DNA from: Ancylostoma caninum
Lineage: Eukaryota > Nematoda > Chromadorea > Rhabditida > Ancylostomatidae
DNA length: 64,000 nucleotides
Assembly: GCA_037903475.1 (NCBI GenBank)
Contig: JBAJFG010000057.1
Location: forward strand, 682,001-746,000
Direction of reading: 5' to 3'
Below are positions 1 to 10,500 of the stretch, piece after piece (position 1 is the first letter of the stretch; every line of letters starts with the position of its first letter). The notes under the pieces were generated by a model. The model was not told the DNA's origin. It did no database searches and saw only the letters and a list, made by a program, of their open reading frames with translations. The translations under genes and the position numbers were made by a program.

Positions 1-1094
1 AGTGCTCGAGAACGGCAGAGTCCCTTGTTCAATCAGGCGTGCTGCTCTTCAGAAGACGTATGCGTCATTGAGATTACCCTAGGTAAACGTGTCAACACCA
101 TGCAAGTTATCCCATCGTTAACGCGGGCGCCAACACTTTCATCCTGTGTAACCTCAATGGTGCAACCAAGCCCTGTTATTGTACTTAGTTGGCGGATACT
201 CTAAGGATGGCGATTATCGCTACCAATTAACAATTACCCATCAAACATGAGTTACAGGAAAGGAAGACAGATTAGAAGTTATGTGAATTGGCAATCAATA
301 CGCATCTTCCCCACAGAGTATCATCACCATTAATTTGAGTCCTGTGGCGGAAATTATGAACATCTCCAAGAAGGTTGTTACCTAGTCGCTCTTCTGAAAT
401 GGATCAGTACTCCCGGGATGGGTACAATATGTTCGAACAACTTCTCTAGATCAGCAAGAATAAGCACTCTTCAAGTTACTGGGATGTACCACGTTCTCGT
501 CAGGAAATTCGTCTCCCAGAGATGGCGGGAAGCTTGGAAGTTCGTCAGGAACGCTAATAAATCCCTCCCCTGGTGAACTCCGGGGATACCACAAATCATC
601 GTCGATGTAATCATCTGTCCATGAGGTAGCGAAAAGAAGGCAGTGAAAAATTGACTAAGGCATAAAATACCACTGTCTTTTCCTTGTTGCCAGTTCACAC
701 TTCACGTATTCAGCAGATCGTAGCAGGCCCAGCTTTCTATTCCTCAGTGTGCACTTGTCACATAAATTCGGTTCGCTTATGCCATTCCTGGCCGACACTT
801 TCACTACTCACGTCTGTCATAAGTAATGAAGTTCGACAACTTGTTGACGATTCTTGGAAAAAGCTGGTGTCATATTCGGAATGGTGAAGAAGAATGACAG
901 CTAAGATTTTTCCGAGTATGTATACGAGATGTCCATACTGGTGTACGCACCTAACGTCCGCTGGGATAAAGCTTGTATTGGAGTTTTCAGCGCAGAGAAG
1001 AAAGAAGCTTCATAGAAATGAAGTGGCACATTCGACTTTTTTTTGGAAATTTTAGCCAAGTTCACAAAAAATCTTCCACTGGTTAATCGGGATG
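1..1094. other. Non-coding stretch, nothing recognised
   Basis: No open frame here resembles a protein I recognise, and I see no tRNA, rRNA or repeat structure. The short open frames present look like chance frames. Confidence 0.5.
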
Positions 1095-1373
1095 CAGTGA
1101 CCGGCGCAGGGGGGGGGGGGCGGGGGGGCGCCCCCCCCCGAGAATGGGTCGCCAAATTTTCGAAATTACTTTACAATACAAATAAAAATCTTGTGTTAGT
1201 TTATTTTTAATTGTTTATTTTTATTATTATTTTTAATATATTTTTTATTTATTGTTTATTATTATAATTAATATTATTATTAATTTTATTTTCCGTCTGG
1301 GTCCCCAAAACGGCGGAGACCCCACTTTTCTTCCCACGCCCCCCCTCCCGCCCACTTTCTGCGTCCGCCACTG
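1095..1373 (-). mobile_element. hAT-like MITE, complete copy
   Basis: A 279-bp element whose ends are imperfect inverted repeats (cagtgaccggcgca at the left, tgcgtccgccactg at the right). It is flanked by an exact 8-bp target duplication, tcgggatg, at 1087-1094 and 1374-1381. The interior is AT-rich between a G/C homopolymer block and a GC-rich end. It is the same family as 55880-56138, in the opposite orientation. Eight-bp duplications and CAGTGGCGG-type ends are typical of hAT elements. It has no coding capacity, so it would depend on a transposase made elsewhere. Confidence 0.85.
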
Positions 1374-3544
1374 TCGGGATGGGATAGGTGCAAGAATCTT
1401 CTATTTATATCTCTCCTGCAGTGGTTTCCTTGAATATAGCCGGACAGCTTACCATAATCCCCATTAGGTGAGCTGCTTTCTACAGAGCCGGAAGGAGAAT
1501 TTATCCACCACGACGCATGTATAGATCTTCAGGACTAACCATCGCGTATGCTATCCGAGCTATCCACGGTAGCGGGATCTATTTCCATTCGCCACAAAGT
1601 CGGTGACATTCATGACCACTCATCCATAACTGCTACATGTTGTACTCAGGTGCATGGACCTCATGCGCACGCAAGAACTTTGAGTTCTAAAAAAAATTAG
1701 AAGGGATTGAAGTGATAAGTTTTACTTCAATTTTTACGTTGATGGGTTTTTTCAAACATTTGTAACTGTACAGTTTTACGGTTAGAAAAATTTGGCCCGA
1801 CAGTCTGCCGAGTGATTTCTAGTGCTACGATTCCTTAAGCAGCCCAGTGAGCTCTTCATCCGTGGAAGTGTTGAAGCAACATCGATTCAAGATGATTTTA
1901 TTAGGATCTACCGTACGCAGAATAAATTGAATGGACTAAAATGAAATTGATGATCAGTATAGGCTCTAAAGGCTCGTTTGGAAAACCGCATATTTTCCCC
2001 TGATTCTAATAAGCTGACCAATTATGAATGTGCGTTCGCGGATAAAGCAAAACTAGTTTTGAAAACGAAAGTACTATATCTCAAATCAATTTCTATGCAC
2101 CACTAGTATCCGCAACCTTTCTTCTACTCAGGGAATGAACATCCTACTAAGAGAACTTGCGCTGCGCTAGAAGCCAAAAAAATGTAGTGGCTTACCCACC
2201 CTGTGGATTCGTGGCAGGTCTCGATCTTTTTCCACTAAAGAAGGCTATATTGATCCGAACAAACTGTAGTCTGTTAGCGTCAAGGCCAAGGCTCGGCTAA
2301 GTAGCGGTTATTTCGAAGACTCTCTAATTCGAATGTATCATACAGGTGGGAGCAATCAACCCCAAATTTCAGTTCGGTTACTCAAGTTCAAAGCTAATTT
2401 GGAGCAGGCGTTCTTGTTGCCCGGCTTTACACATACGTCGTCACATAGGTCATTTGCACATACGCGTAAGGCTGGCGTGTTGAGAGACTCACGAATTCGA
2501 AGGAGCGCGTTAAAACGCATGAAAAACAGCATTCTTCCGCGGATTTCTCACGCATTTCGCGCTTTTTCGGCGTAAGATATACATACGTAAGCTTTATGTC
2601 TCTCAAAAACTGGGGATATGGCGAAATCTCCGACACCAAGAATTCCGTAGGTGCTGCCCTTAAGGACATCTGACGAGGCCAAGGGTGAAGGAATTTCTGT
2701 TGTGAGCACTAGAGCATCTCGCTGACTGGTGTGGCTGTTCGCATCAAAAGCTCGTGGACCAATCGTGGTAGTCTCTAAGTGTCCATATTAAAATACCTGG
2801 TAAACTAAGGGGTCTGAAGCGTTGTACCTGGAGAGGGTAGTGTGGCCGAGATCAAACATTCGCCACTTGGTCGAACAGGCCGAAGATCCTATTGCACCTC
2901 GTTTTCCAGGTGCAATATTCCTACTCCATGCACTGTAAATTTTTTAATCGTTATTTCTTAAGTCTTGAAAAGTTCGCAAATTTCATGTCAGAAAAGCGCT
3001 GAAGATGATAAAAGGCTTATTTTTTGCGCGACACCTGTCGACCAGGATCTGCTTCCGAACACTGGTGCAAAATCGTCAGTTTTGCTGAAAAAAAAAACGG
3101 ATCAGTGTAATCATACCCTATAGGGAAACTGCCGTATTACCTCTCCCTATTCCAAGATTTCTTTTTTTTTTCTCAACAAAGCTCGCCAAACATGATGATA
3201 TAAAAACAAGGTTCTCCTTTTTTTTTCTTCACTAATCTCCAAGTTTTGGTAGTACGACCTGCACACATGCTAAGCAGTGGTCCTTGCTAACCAAGACATT
3301 CTATATTTTATCCAATTTTTCTTTCATCAAAGTTGTGGAAAAAAAATGAAGTCAACACAAAAAGCACCATTACTTTTCCATCGGCCTAATAATTTCCCAC
3401 CTCTATATTTTAATTGCGACATCCCCTATTTCTGAGAAAAATATGAAATTCAATTCCAAAGAGGATTTCCAATGCGCTAATCTAGATCTATCTCATAGCA
3501 ACTTTCTACGGAAGCTAATGCCGTCTCGATGTACAAATATAATA
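1374..3544. other. Non-coding flank of the retroelement
   Basis: No gene is recognised. The stretch holds AT-rich sequence with A and T runs and a small palindrome near 2895-2915 (gcacctcgttttccaggtgc). The short open frames around 2330-2670 on both strands have no recognisable domain. Confidence 0.4.
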
Positions 3545-3738
3545 TGTGGTTCAGTGGCTTCTTATAAAGATTTATCAAACAGAATCAAATGAGTGAATGT
3601 AGAGAACACAGCCAGGCTGCGCTTATCAGCGCCCTTATATGCTGCGAGTTATCGCAACATGTACATGACAAATAAACAACTGTGATATGCCTGGAGGAGG
3701 TCAGTGGAAAGGTCACGGAAAGCGATGTTTCCGAGACA
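3545..3738 (-). repeat. 3' LTR of the BEL/Pao element
   Basis: A 194-bp terminal repeat starting tgtggttcag and ending ccgagaca on the plus strand, so it has TG...CA ends. I compared it by eye with the right-hand LTR without its insertion and found no difference. On the minus strand it carries a TATA-like stretch at about 3634-3643. Confidence 0.93.
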
Positions 3739-3754
3739 CTCCGGCGCCCACTTT
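3739..3754 (-). other. Candidate polypurine tract
   Basis: Next to the 3' LTR the minus strand is purine-rich (aaagtgggcgccggag). This is the expected place for the plus-strand primer in reverse transcription. It is interrupted by several pyrimidines, so the exact primer is uncertain. Confidence 0.45.
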
Positions 3755-3930
3755 CCGAAATAGATCACATCGTCGTCTTGCGTGCACAGCTCGAGATAAG
3801 TGCGTAGTCGTGACGTTGATCGTAGCATGGCGTGGACGTTGAACAGGTGGAGGCAACGTGGCGTGGCATTGAACTGGTGGAGTAGGCGATAATAACAGAA
3901 AGTAGTCGATGGCTGGCAGGTGGTGAGGGG

Positions 3931-4218
3931 TTACTTCCTCCTCTTTGGAGCAAGTTCCGCATTTCTGAGTGGGCACAGCAAAACATTATGCTCACGACCG
4001 CAACATGAGCACGTAGTTTCACACACCATATCATGACGCGGCAACAGGCATCTTTCACAGAGGGAAAGAGATGCTACGCGTATGGTGCGAGCCACAACAT
4101 CAGAATAGTTGCGGCACCTTCCAGAGGGATGGCCGTCTCGGTTCTGTTCGTTGGGGCAGAATATACAGATCTGACGATTGTGGGATCTTCGGGCTAGGCA
4201 GCATCGATTGCTCCCAGT
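3931..4218 (-). CDS. Accessory ORF B: triple zinc-knuckle protein
   Basis: An open frame with no start of its own, running from just after a TAA to a TAA at 3931-3933. It encodes three successive CCHC-like knuckles: C-x2-C-x8-H-x4-C, then C-x2-C-x4-H-x3-C, then C-x2-C-x3-H-x4-C, followed by a basic tail ending near KRRK. The spacing resembles the three knuckles of the same element's Gag (residues 399-461 of the gag-pol frame), so a nucleic-acid-binding, nucleocapsid-like role is inferred. It lies after env and before the 3' LTR and overlaps ORF A (4194-4367), relative to which it is in the -1 frame. Expression would need frameshifting, splicing or a repaired frame. No classic X-XXY-YYZ slippery heptamer is visible in the overlap. 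Confidence 0.6.
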   Translation of the reverse strand, partial: TGSNRCCLARRSHNRQICIFCPNEQNRDGHPSGRCRNYSDVVARTIRVASLSLCERCLLPRHDMVCETTCSCCGREHNVLLCPLRNAELAPKRRK

Positions 4219-4367
4219 TTACTGGAGACGAATTGGCTCATCTCAGCAAGCTTGGTGTGGAGGGCCTCGATTTTGCCGTCCATGACCTTCAGTGCTCCAA
4301 TAATGGTAGCAAACGGGTCGGTAGCGTCGATGTCGTTGAGGAGGGCGTCGAGTTCGTCGGCAGACAT
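4194..4367 (-). CDS. Accessory ORF A: small coiled-coil-like protein
   Basis: A 57-codon ORF with ATG at 4367, 166 nt beyond the env stop, ending in TAG at 4194. The start is MSADELDALLNDIDA, followed by a heptad-like helix with spaced Leu, Ile, Met and Val (about residues 22-50), which suggests a short coiled coil. Its end overlaps ORF B (3931-4218), which continues in the -1 frame and holds zinc knuckles. The two together would resemble a compact Gag-like layout: an oligomerising helix followed by a nucleic-acid-binding part. That function is inference. It could also be the start of one gene split by a single-base indel. Confidence 0.55.
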   Translation of the reverse strand: MSADELDALLNDIDATDPFATIIGALKVMDGKIEALHTKLAEMSQFVSSKLGAIDAA

Positions 4368-4533
4368 AGCGTTGACGCAGTGCTCATTAGCCCTCCTTTT
4401 ATATGGATTATGCGACCTTATATCAACGACGGGTCGGCGGCATTACTTACAACTGTATACATTTGATATGTACATAGCCCATCGATAGAGTTAGGTTATC
4501 AATGGAGGATGGAAAGCGTTACTTGTATGTAAC

Positions 4534-7524
4534 TCAAGCTCTCATACATTCTTTATAGATGGATGAACATATGCACATGAGCGATTTCGCCAGGACAGTT
4601 GCGATCCATTTTACTGTTAGCAGGGCAAATTTTAGCAGTGCTAATAACAGTAATGGCCCGAAACAATAAGTAAGGGCTGTGATAATTGTGGCTGTGGTGA
4701 TTGCAACCAGAGCCACTTTCCAGTGTTTTCTCATCGTCACAATTAGAGGAGTGAGGTTTGGAAAGCTAAGATCGGCGAACCAATCAGTCACGATAGACGC
4801 AACAGATGGATCTTGGATTTCGAAAACCGACCTTTTTCCAACGCTAGGATGATACATTAGCGTTGCCGAAAGTTCGATATTTACCGATTTTCGGTTGCAT
4901 ATGGTGGTGCATTTTTGCTGGACCACCGCACTGCTGAATTCGAGAACGATTTCGGATTGTTTGTCATTTGCATCACATTCAACCGCAAAGGCTTGACTAT
5001 CGCAGTCGATTGTGAGCCACGTGTGAGATGGTGAGAAACAGGATATATTTACTCGTGCTCCTGCCATGCAATCATAACATCCTCTTATGCTGTGGATTTC
5101 AACCATGCATGGTTGATCGATTACGAGTTCAGTGCTGTCTATTAGCATCTCAGACTCTACCGTAAGCGTGAATTCGCCAACATCGGACGACGCTATCAAT
5201 GATTCGCTGACCATCGCTATTTCAAGGGACGGTGTCGTTACCGGTAAACGGTTTGATGGATCCAAACGAATTGTTTGGATGGAATCGCTTGGACAGTTGC
5301 ATGTGGAGTGCGTTTTCGCGCCCTCGCATGCACAAACCATGTCGTTTGTGCAATTGCGGAAATGTGAGAAAGCCATTTCATGCGTTTCACACTTCACTGG
5401 TAGTCTGTACTGGTCTGGTACGACAAACGCTTCCGTGTCGGAGATAGCGTACCTGCTGTTCAAAAGTTGCGAATGCGGATCTTGAACTGATATCACATTC
5501 ATATTGAAGTCTCCGATTTTTTTGGAGATGTATGGAGTCAGTAACGCTGAGTAGTTCTTTTCAGTGTTATACATAGTGACCTCTACGTCTATTGGCACTG
5601 CAAGTTTCCAGTCTTGGCAGCGCACCACTTCAAACACGTTCTCTGATCTAGGCACATGAGCCAATCGAAAGAATGCGCAAGCGGGGAGTGGCAAGAAACA
5701 TCCGCACACCAGGCCACTGCACGAACTCGTGCAAGTTGAATATCCTGGATATTTTGCTGACGCCTCAAGTTCCGGTACAATTTCGTCCGGTGCTATTGTT
5801 GCGCATTTGTTGTCTACGCACGAGCCAGCTTGAGGGCACCTCGTTTTCTGATATACACGAGGAGTAGTGTCGCGGGTAAAGAATAAGGAAACCTTACAGC
5901 ACGATAGCAACAGTGGTTTTCTACTTATTTTTACTGTTCCGACGGTTCGGTTGTTATGCCGAATGAGGATACACAGTTCTTTGTGAACTCTGTTGAACAG
6001 AACTTCGCGATTGTAGGCATATCGACATACACCTTTGCTTTCGCAGGTGAGGTCAACCGTGTGCCTCAAATACCCATGTTGGCAAGCTATACTCACGTTG
6101 ACTAGCAAAGTGAGTGCCAATACCGCAATGGGTGTGAGCCTTCGATTAAGGGCCATTACCTCAAAGTTGGATAAATTCGTTGCATTGCGAACAGAACTTC
6201 CCAGTTTTCCTCCCACATTGAATTTCTTCATCATTAGCGTGAGAATGGCGAGCAGCACGAGCAAAAGAGTATATGCTATTATGACTGCTGATGCTATTGC
6301 TCCAGTGGGCCAGCAATGTGGGTTTCCTACTAGGGATTTAGACAGGAAATAACCCATGTTGTCGCAGAAATCCGGTGGATCACATAGTTTGTCTGCGGTA
6401 GATGTTTGGTTTTGCGTTGCCACTTTCAGACGTATCCTTGTCTTGTCCGGATGCGGAGAATGTTCGAGTTTATAATGTAAACTCTCCGATACGTTTTGAA
6501 AAGATCGACAATGGTTGTCGAAACATAGCTCGAAGTTGCTTTTAGTGGGGATGATCTCCACAAAACCTTTTAGGCACTTCACCGCTCCGCCTGTGGGAGA
6601 TGCTGTGACGGCACTGCTAGCTATTGCTAGTAGTATTATTGCTGTTTGAATCTTTCCAAACAGTGGTTTTGATGGTTTTGCAAGCATCATGAGAGATGTG
6701 GGTTGGTCATCATCCCTCAGGTCTCTCACGAACTCGCGGATAACATCATATGCGACTGTTTTCGACCTCCTTGAGGGTCGTTGCTGCGGGTTGGAACTGT
6801 GCTGCTCTTCTGGCTCAGAGGACACCTGTTCGGGAGTTTCATCTGGGTAGCTCCGCAGCTCGAGAGGGTACACTCTATTCAGTGGTCTATGCCAAGTGTT
6901 GCCGTTAGGCATTAGCAATTTAACAGATCTGACTTGTTTGTCTGCACTTTCTATGAGTTGCACAACTTTTCCATACATCCAACTTCCTCTTGGTAATAAA
7001 TCTTGTTCCACTAGAACAATTTCGCCAACCATGGGCGCATTGGATATGGACGTATGTCTGGGTTGGGGAAGAACACGTTTTTGGTTGTCCCGCAGATAGG
7101 TTAAGTAGTCTTTACTCCACCTTTCCCAGAATTTCGCAGCAAGGTTTTCAGCAAACTCATACGCTTCTTTTGCTTGTTTCACGGTCTGAATAGTTTCCAC
7201 ATCAAATGACGGATCGACCGAATCATCGATTGCCCGATTGGCGGGCAATGAGAATCGCAAGCTGCTTTGTAGAAAGTCAACAGGACGTAATGGAACCTGG
7301 TTGATTTCCGTCAAGCTGACCTTCGTAAGTGGTCTTGTGTTGACGATGGCTTCGATTTGAGCGATCACCGTGCACATCTGTGCAAAGCTAAGCTTTCGCC
7401 TACCGATGGTTTTTTGGAAGGCTTGCTTCACTGTGCGCACTAGGCGCTCCCAAACACCACCCATCCAAGGTGCAGCAGGAGGGTTGAATAACCATCTGAT
7501 TCTTTGGTTAGCACAGTAGGACAT
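4534..7524 (-). CDS. Integrase C-terminus fused to phlebovirus-like envelope polyprotein
   Basis: A 996-residue frame from its first Met; it is open from 7566, directly after the TGA that ends the gag-pol ORF and in the same frame. Residues 12-30 hold the last part of the integrase core, with W-x-F-N-P-P and the catalytic Glu at about 26. A C-terminal integrase domain follows to about 230. From about 290 there is a signal-like hydrophobic stretch, a small Cys-containing ectodomain with N-glycosylation motifs, and a membrane span at about 409-432. A second signal-like stretch follows at about 463-480. Then comes a long Cys-rich ectodomain of phlebovirus G2 type, and two close hydrophobic spans at about 935-980. 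This parallels a Gn-Gc polyprotein. Env is not separated from pol by a stop, so it would need cleavage or a spliced RNA. The stop at 7567-7569 isolates this half. Confidence 0.85.
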   Translation of the reverse strand: MSYCANQRIRWLFNPPAAPWMGGVWERLVRTVKQAFQKTIGRRKLSFAQMCTVIAQIEAIVNTRPLTKVSLTEINQVPLRPVDFLQSSLRFSLPANRAIDDSVDPSFDVETIQTVKQAKEAYEFAENLAAKFWERWSKDYLTYLRDNQKRVLPQPRHTSISNAPMVGEIVLVEQDLLPRGSWMYGKVVQLIESADKQVRSVKLLMPNGNTWHRPLNRVYPLELRSYPDETPEQVSSEPEEQHSSNPQQRPSRRSKTVAYDVIREFVRDLRDDDQPTSLMMLAKPSKPLFGKIQTAIILLAIASSAVTASPTGGAVKCLKGFVEIIPTKSNFELCFDNHCRSFQNVSESLHYKLEHSPHPDKTRIRLKVATQNQTSTADKLCDPPDFCDNMGYFLSKSLVGNPHCWPTGAIASAVIIAYTLLLVLLAILTLMMKKFNVGGKLGSSVRNATNLSNFEVMALNRRLTPIAVLALTLLVNVSIACQHGYLRHTVDLTCESKGVCRYAYNREVLFNRVHKELCILIRHNNRTVGTVKISRKPLLLSCCKVSLFFTRDTTPRVYQKTRCPQAGSCVDNKCATIAPDEIVPELEASAKYPGYSTCTSSCSGLVCGCFLPLPACAFFRLAHVPRSENVFEVVRCQDWKLAVPIDVEVTMYNTEKNYSALLTPYISKKIGDFNMNVISVQDPHSQLLNSRYAISDTEAFVVPDQYRLPVKCETHEMAFSHFRNCTNDMVCACEGAKTHSTCNCPSDSIQTIRLDPSNRLPVTTPSLEIAMVSESLIASSDVGEFTLTVESEMLIDSTELVIDQPCMVEIHSIRGCYDCMAGARVNISCFSPSHTWLTIDCDSQAFAVECDANDKQSEIVLEFSSAVVQQKCTTICNRKSVNIELSATLMYHPSVGKRSVFEIQDPSVASIVTDWFADLSFPNLTPLIVTMRKHWKVALVAITTATIITALTYCFGPLLLLALLKFALLTVKWIATVLAKSLMCICSSIYKECMRA

Positions 7525-7566
7525 AACCGACTCCCCGGTTATCTCGTCGTTCTCATATAGAGAGTC

Positions 7567-10500
7567 TCAGATTTTCTGTCCCAGCTTGAAGTTGGTTCCA
7601 CAATCTGATCGTATCAGCTGCGGAACTCCTCTTCTTGAAATGAACCGTACTAGACAGTTCAAAAATGCTCCTGTGGACATGTTCTCGACAACTTCCAGGT
7701 GTACAGCTCTGGTTGTGAGACAAGTGTACAAGCAAACGTACATCTTTTGCTTGCTTGGAGACTCGAATGGTCCCAAAAAGTCACAGGCCGTGTTTTGAAA
7801 TGGCTTTGTTACTGCAACTCTATCACCAGGTAGCGGAGGCATTAATGGTGCTCCATAAGGCAAACCATTTACCTTTTTGCACGTGATACATTTCCTCACG
7901 TATTTCGAGATTGTTGCCGAAGGTTTTGGTATCCAAAATCTCTGTCTGACTATAGACAATATTTGTTCAGCACCACAGTGAGCATACTGTTTGTGGATGT
8001 GGTTGACTACAAGACGACAAAGGTCCGAGTCGTTAGGAAGTAACATTGGAGACTTCGTGTCAAACGGAATGTCGGCATTTTGGAGGCGCGACTCATAACG
8101 AATAATCCCTTGATCGTCTTTGAAGACCTTTTTCTCAGGATATCTCCTTTGCAGTTCGACTACGTCGATGTTTCGATGAGTTTCCGCAATTAGGAATTTC
8201 TCACTTACTGCAATATCTTCCGCACTGATTTCACTACTGTTGGTGAATTCAGAAACTCTGCGAAGGGTTATCATGGTGTTGCTATTCTTATTTGTTTGCT
8301 TCACCCACTCTTTGAGAGTTTTTCCGACGTAAGCTAGTGCCCGTAGAGCTCTGTTTAGACGGGAAAACCTTTTGAGATCAATCAAGGAAGGTAAATCCCT
8401 CAAAGCTGTAGCAGTATTCGTATTAATCGAGCTAGCGTTGCTGAAGTGAGAGAGCCGATTCTCAAGTATTGGAGTTGGCTCTACCTCTGGTAGACTTCTA
8501 CTCTGGCAATTTCCATCGCTCTGATGCCCCAACTGCTTGAGGGGCCATGAATCTTCCTCACTGTTCAACCATTGAGGGCCTTGAATCCATGAACTATTAA
8601 GGATCTGTGTAGCGGTGCTACCTCTAGTACCAACGTCAGCCGGGTTGAATGCTGATTCGACATGGTACGTTGTTACCTTAACTCCTTTGGCTGTGATAGC
8701 CGATACCAGTTTGCGTATCCGATCCCGCTGATTGGTTACAAACAGTGGCAGAGTTCTAGTGGTATTGAGCCAGTACAATGCGATTTCGCTGTCGCTGACT
8801 ATATACAACTCGTTTATGGGGCATGAACTTGCTTCAATAATTGAGCTGGCAAGACGAACTCCAATTAGAATGCTTAGAAGTTCTAGCCTCGGTATTGTTT
8901 GTGGCGACTTTTTAAGAGTTAGTTTAGTCTTTCCACATACGAGCTGAGACACAGCTTTTTGTTTCACGAGCTGGAAGTATGCACAAGCGGCGATTGCGGC
9001 TTGGCTCGCGTCAGAAAATATCCACAGTTTGGGGATTTCCTGGACATTTTGACAAGGGACTGACAAACGCGGGATAGCGATTGCCACATTTCCAATCTCC
9101 TTACAGATGGCGATCCACTTTTCCAAGTGTTCCCTGTATATTGGGTCTTTCCACCCTATTGGCGAGTTGTAGACTTCTCTCATTATGCATTTCAGCCTTA
9201 TAGTGAGAGGGCCTGCGAACCCCATGGGATCATATATGGAGTTTATTTGGCTGACAACGTCTCTTTTTGTAAGGGAGGTTCTGTCTTGCAACTCGGTTCT
9301 CACCGTGAACGCATCTGACTCTGTATTGTATTCAACACCAAGAAGTTTGATGGTTCCCGTTGGAGTTTTGTCAATGTCTGCAATTTGTTCATTGACTGCA
9401 GTGGAGTTGGAGACGTACTCCCGCAGGTTCATGCCAATGGCTGCGAACAACTGCTTGGATTCTTTGTATTTCTCCACTGCCTCCTCCACTGTATCTGCTA
9501 GCAGAAGAATATTATCCACATAAAGATTTCTGGATATTTCTTTTGCTAGTGGAGAGTTTACCTTATCGAGGTAAGACAGAATTGCCATGTTCAGGATGCT
9601 TGGAGAGGCAGTTACTCCAAAAGGTAGCCTTTTGAACCTGAACTCAAGGATATTGTTCCTGTCTGGTGGCAGATCTAGATTCTTTATCCAGAGAAATCTG
9701 CACAGGTCTCTATGTGATTCGAAGAGCCTGATCTGAGTGAAAGCAGCTTCGATATCGCGTATAAGGATTATCTTACTAAGCTTGCATGCCATCAGTATAT
9801 CGTGGATTTTGTTCACGAATGATTCTCCTTTGTGTGTCACCTCGTTGAGTGACAGTTGATTTCGTTGTTTGGATGAAGCATCAAACACGATTCTTAGCGG
9901 CTTTGGTTTATGAGGTCGCCATACCCCAGAATGTGGCATGTAATAAGTGCCTACGCTTTCTTTGACAGGTTCATTAACTATCTCGATGATATCTGCACTG
10001 AGATAATCGTCAATGATTTTGCAGTACCAGTGCCGTTGCTCCTTACTGGTCTTTAACTGCGCCAATAAGGATGCGATCCTGCGCAGAGCAACAGGGTAGT
10101 TGTTTGCGAGATCAATTATGTTGTCCTTCAGAGGGAAGGGAGCGGTGACTATACCATCCTTGAAGGAAATGGTTCTGGAATACTTTTCCAGATAGTCTAC
10201 CACACTCTCATTCCTTTTATATTCATCTGAAGAAATGCCGAGGCCGTCCAGTTCAAAGATATTTTGGAGGATTTCACTCTCCTTTCCTTCACTGACTAGC
10301 GTAAGACCCATTGATATAGACGTAGGGTTCTCGGTGGTAGGTCTGAGTGTACCTCGACCTTGGACCGTTGGTCCGAATACAGTATTGATGATATGGAGTC
10401 CAGACGGCAGTTTGCCTTTAACTCCGTTGTCTAAGACCAGAGCGTAGTAGTAGTCTAGACCAACAAGAATCTCGGGAATTTGGTGCTCTCCGCGGACTCT

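Noticed and set aside
4071..4466. 131-codon plus-strand ORF near the left LTR
   Set aside because: It lies antisense to the zinc-knuckle and coiled-coil ORFs of the retroelement, which have recognisable motifs; the plus frame has none.
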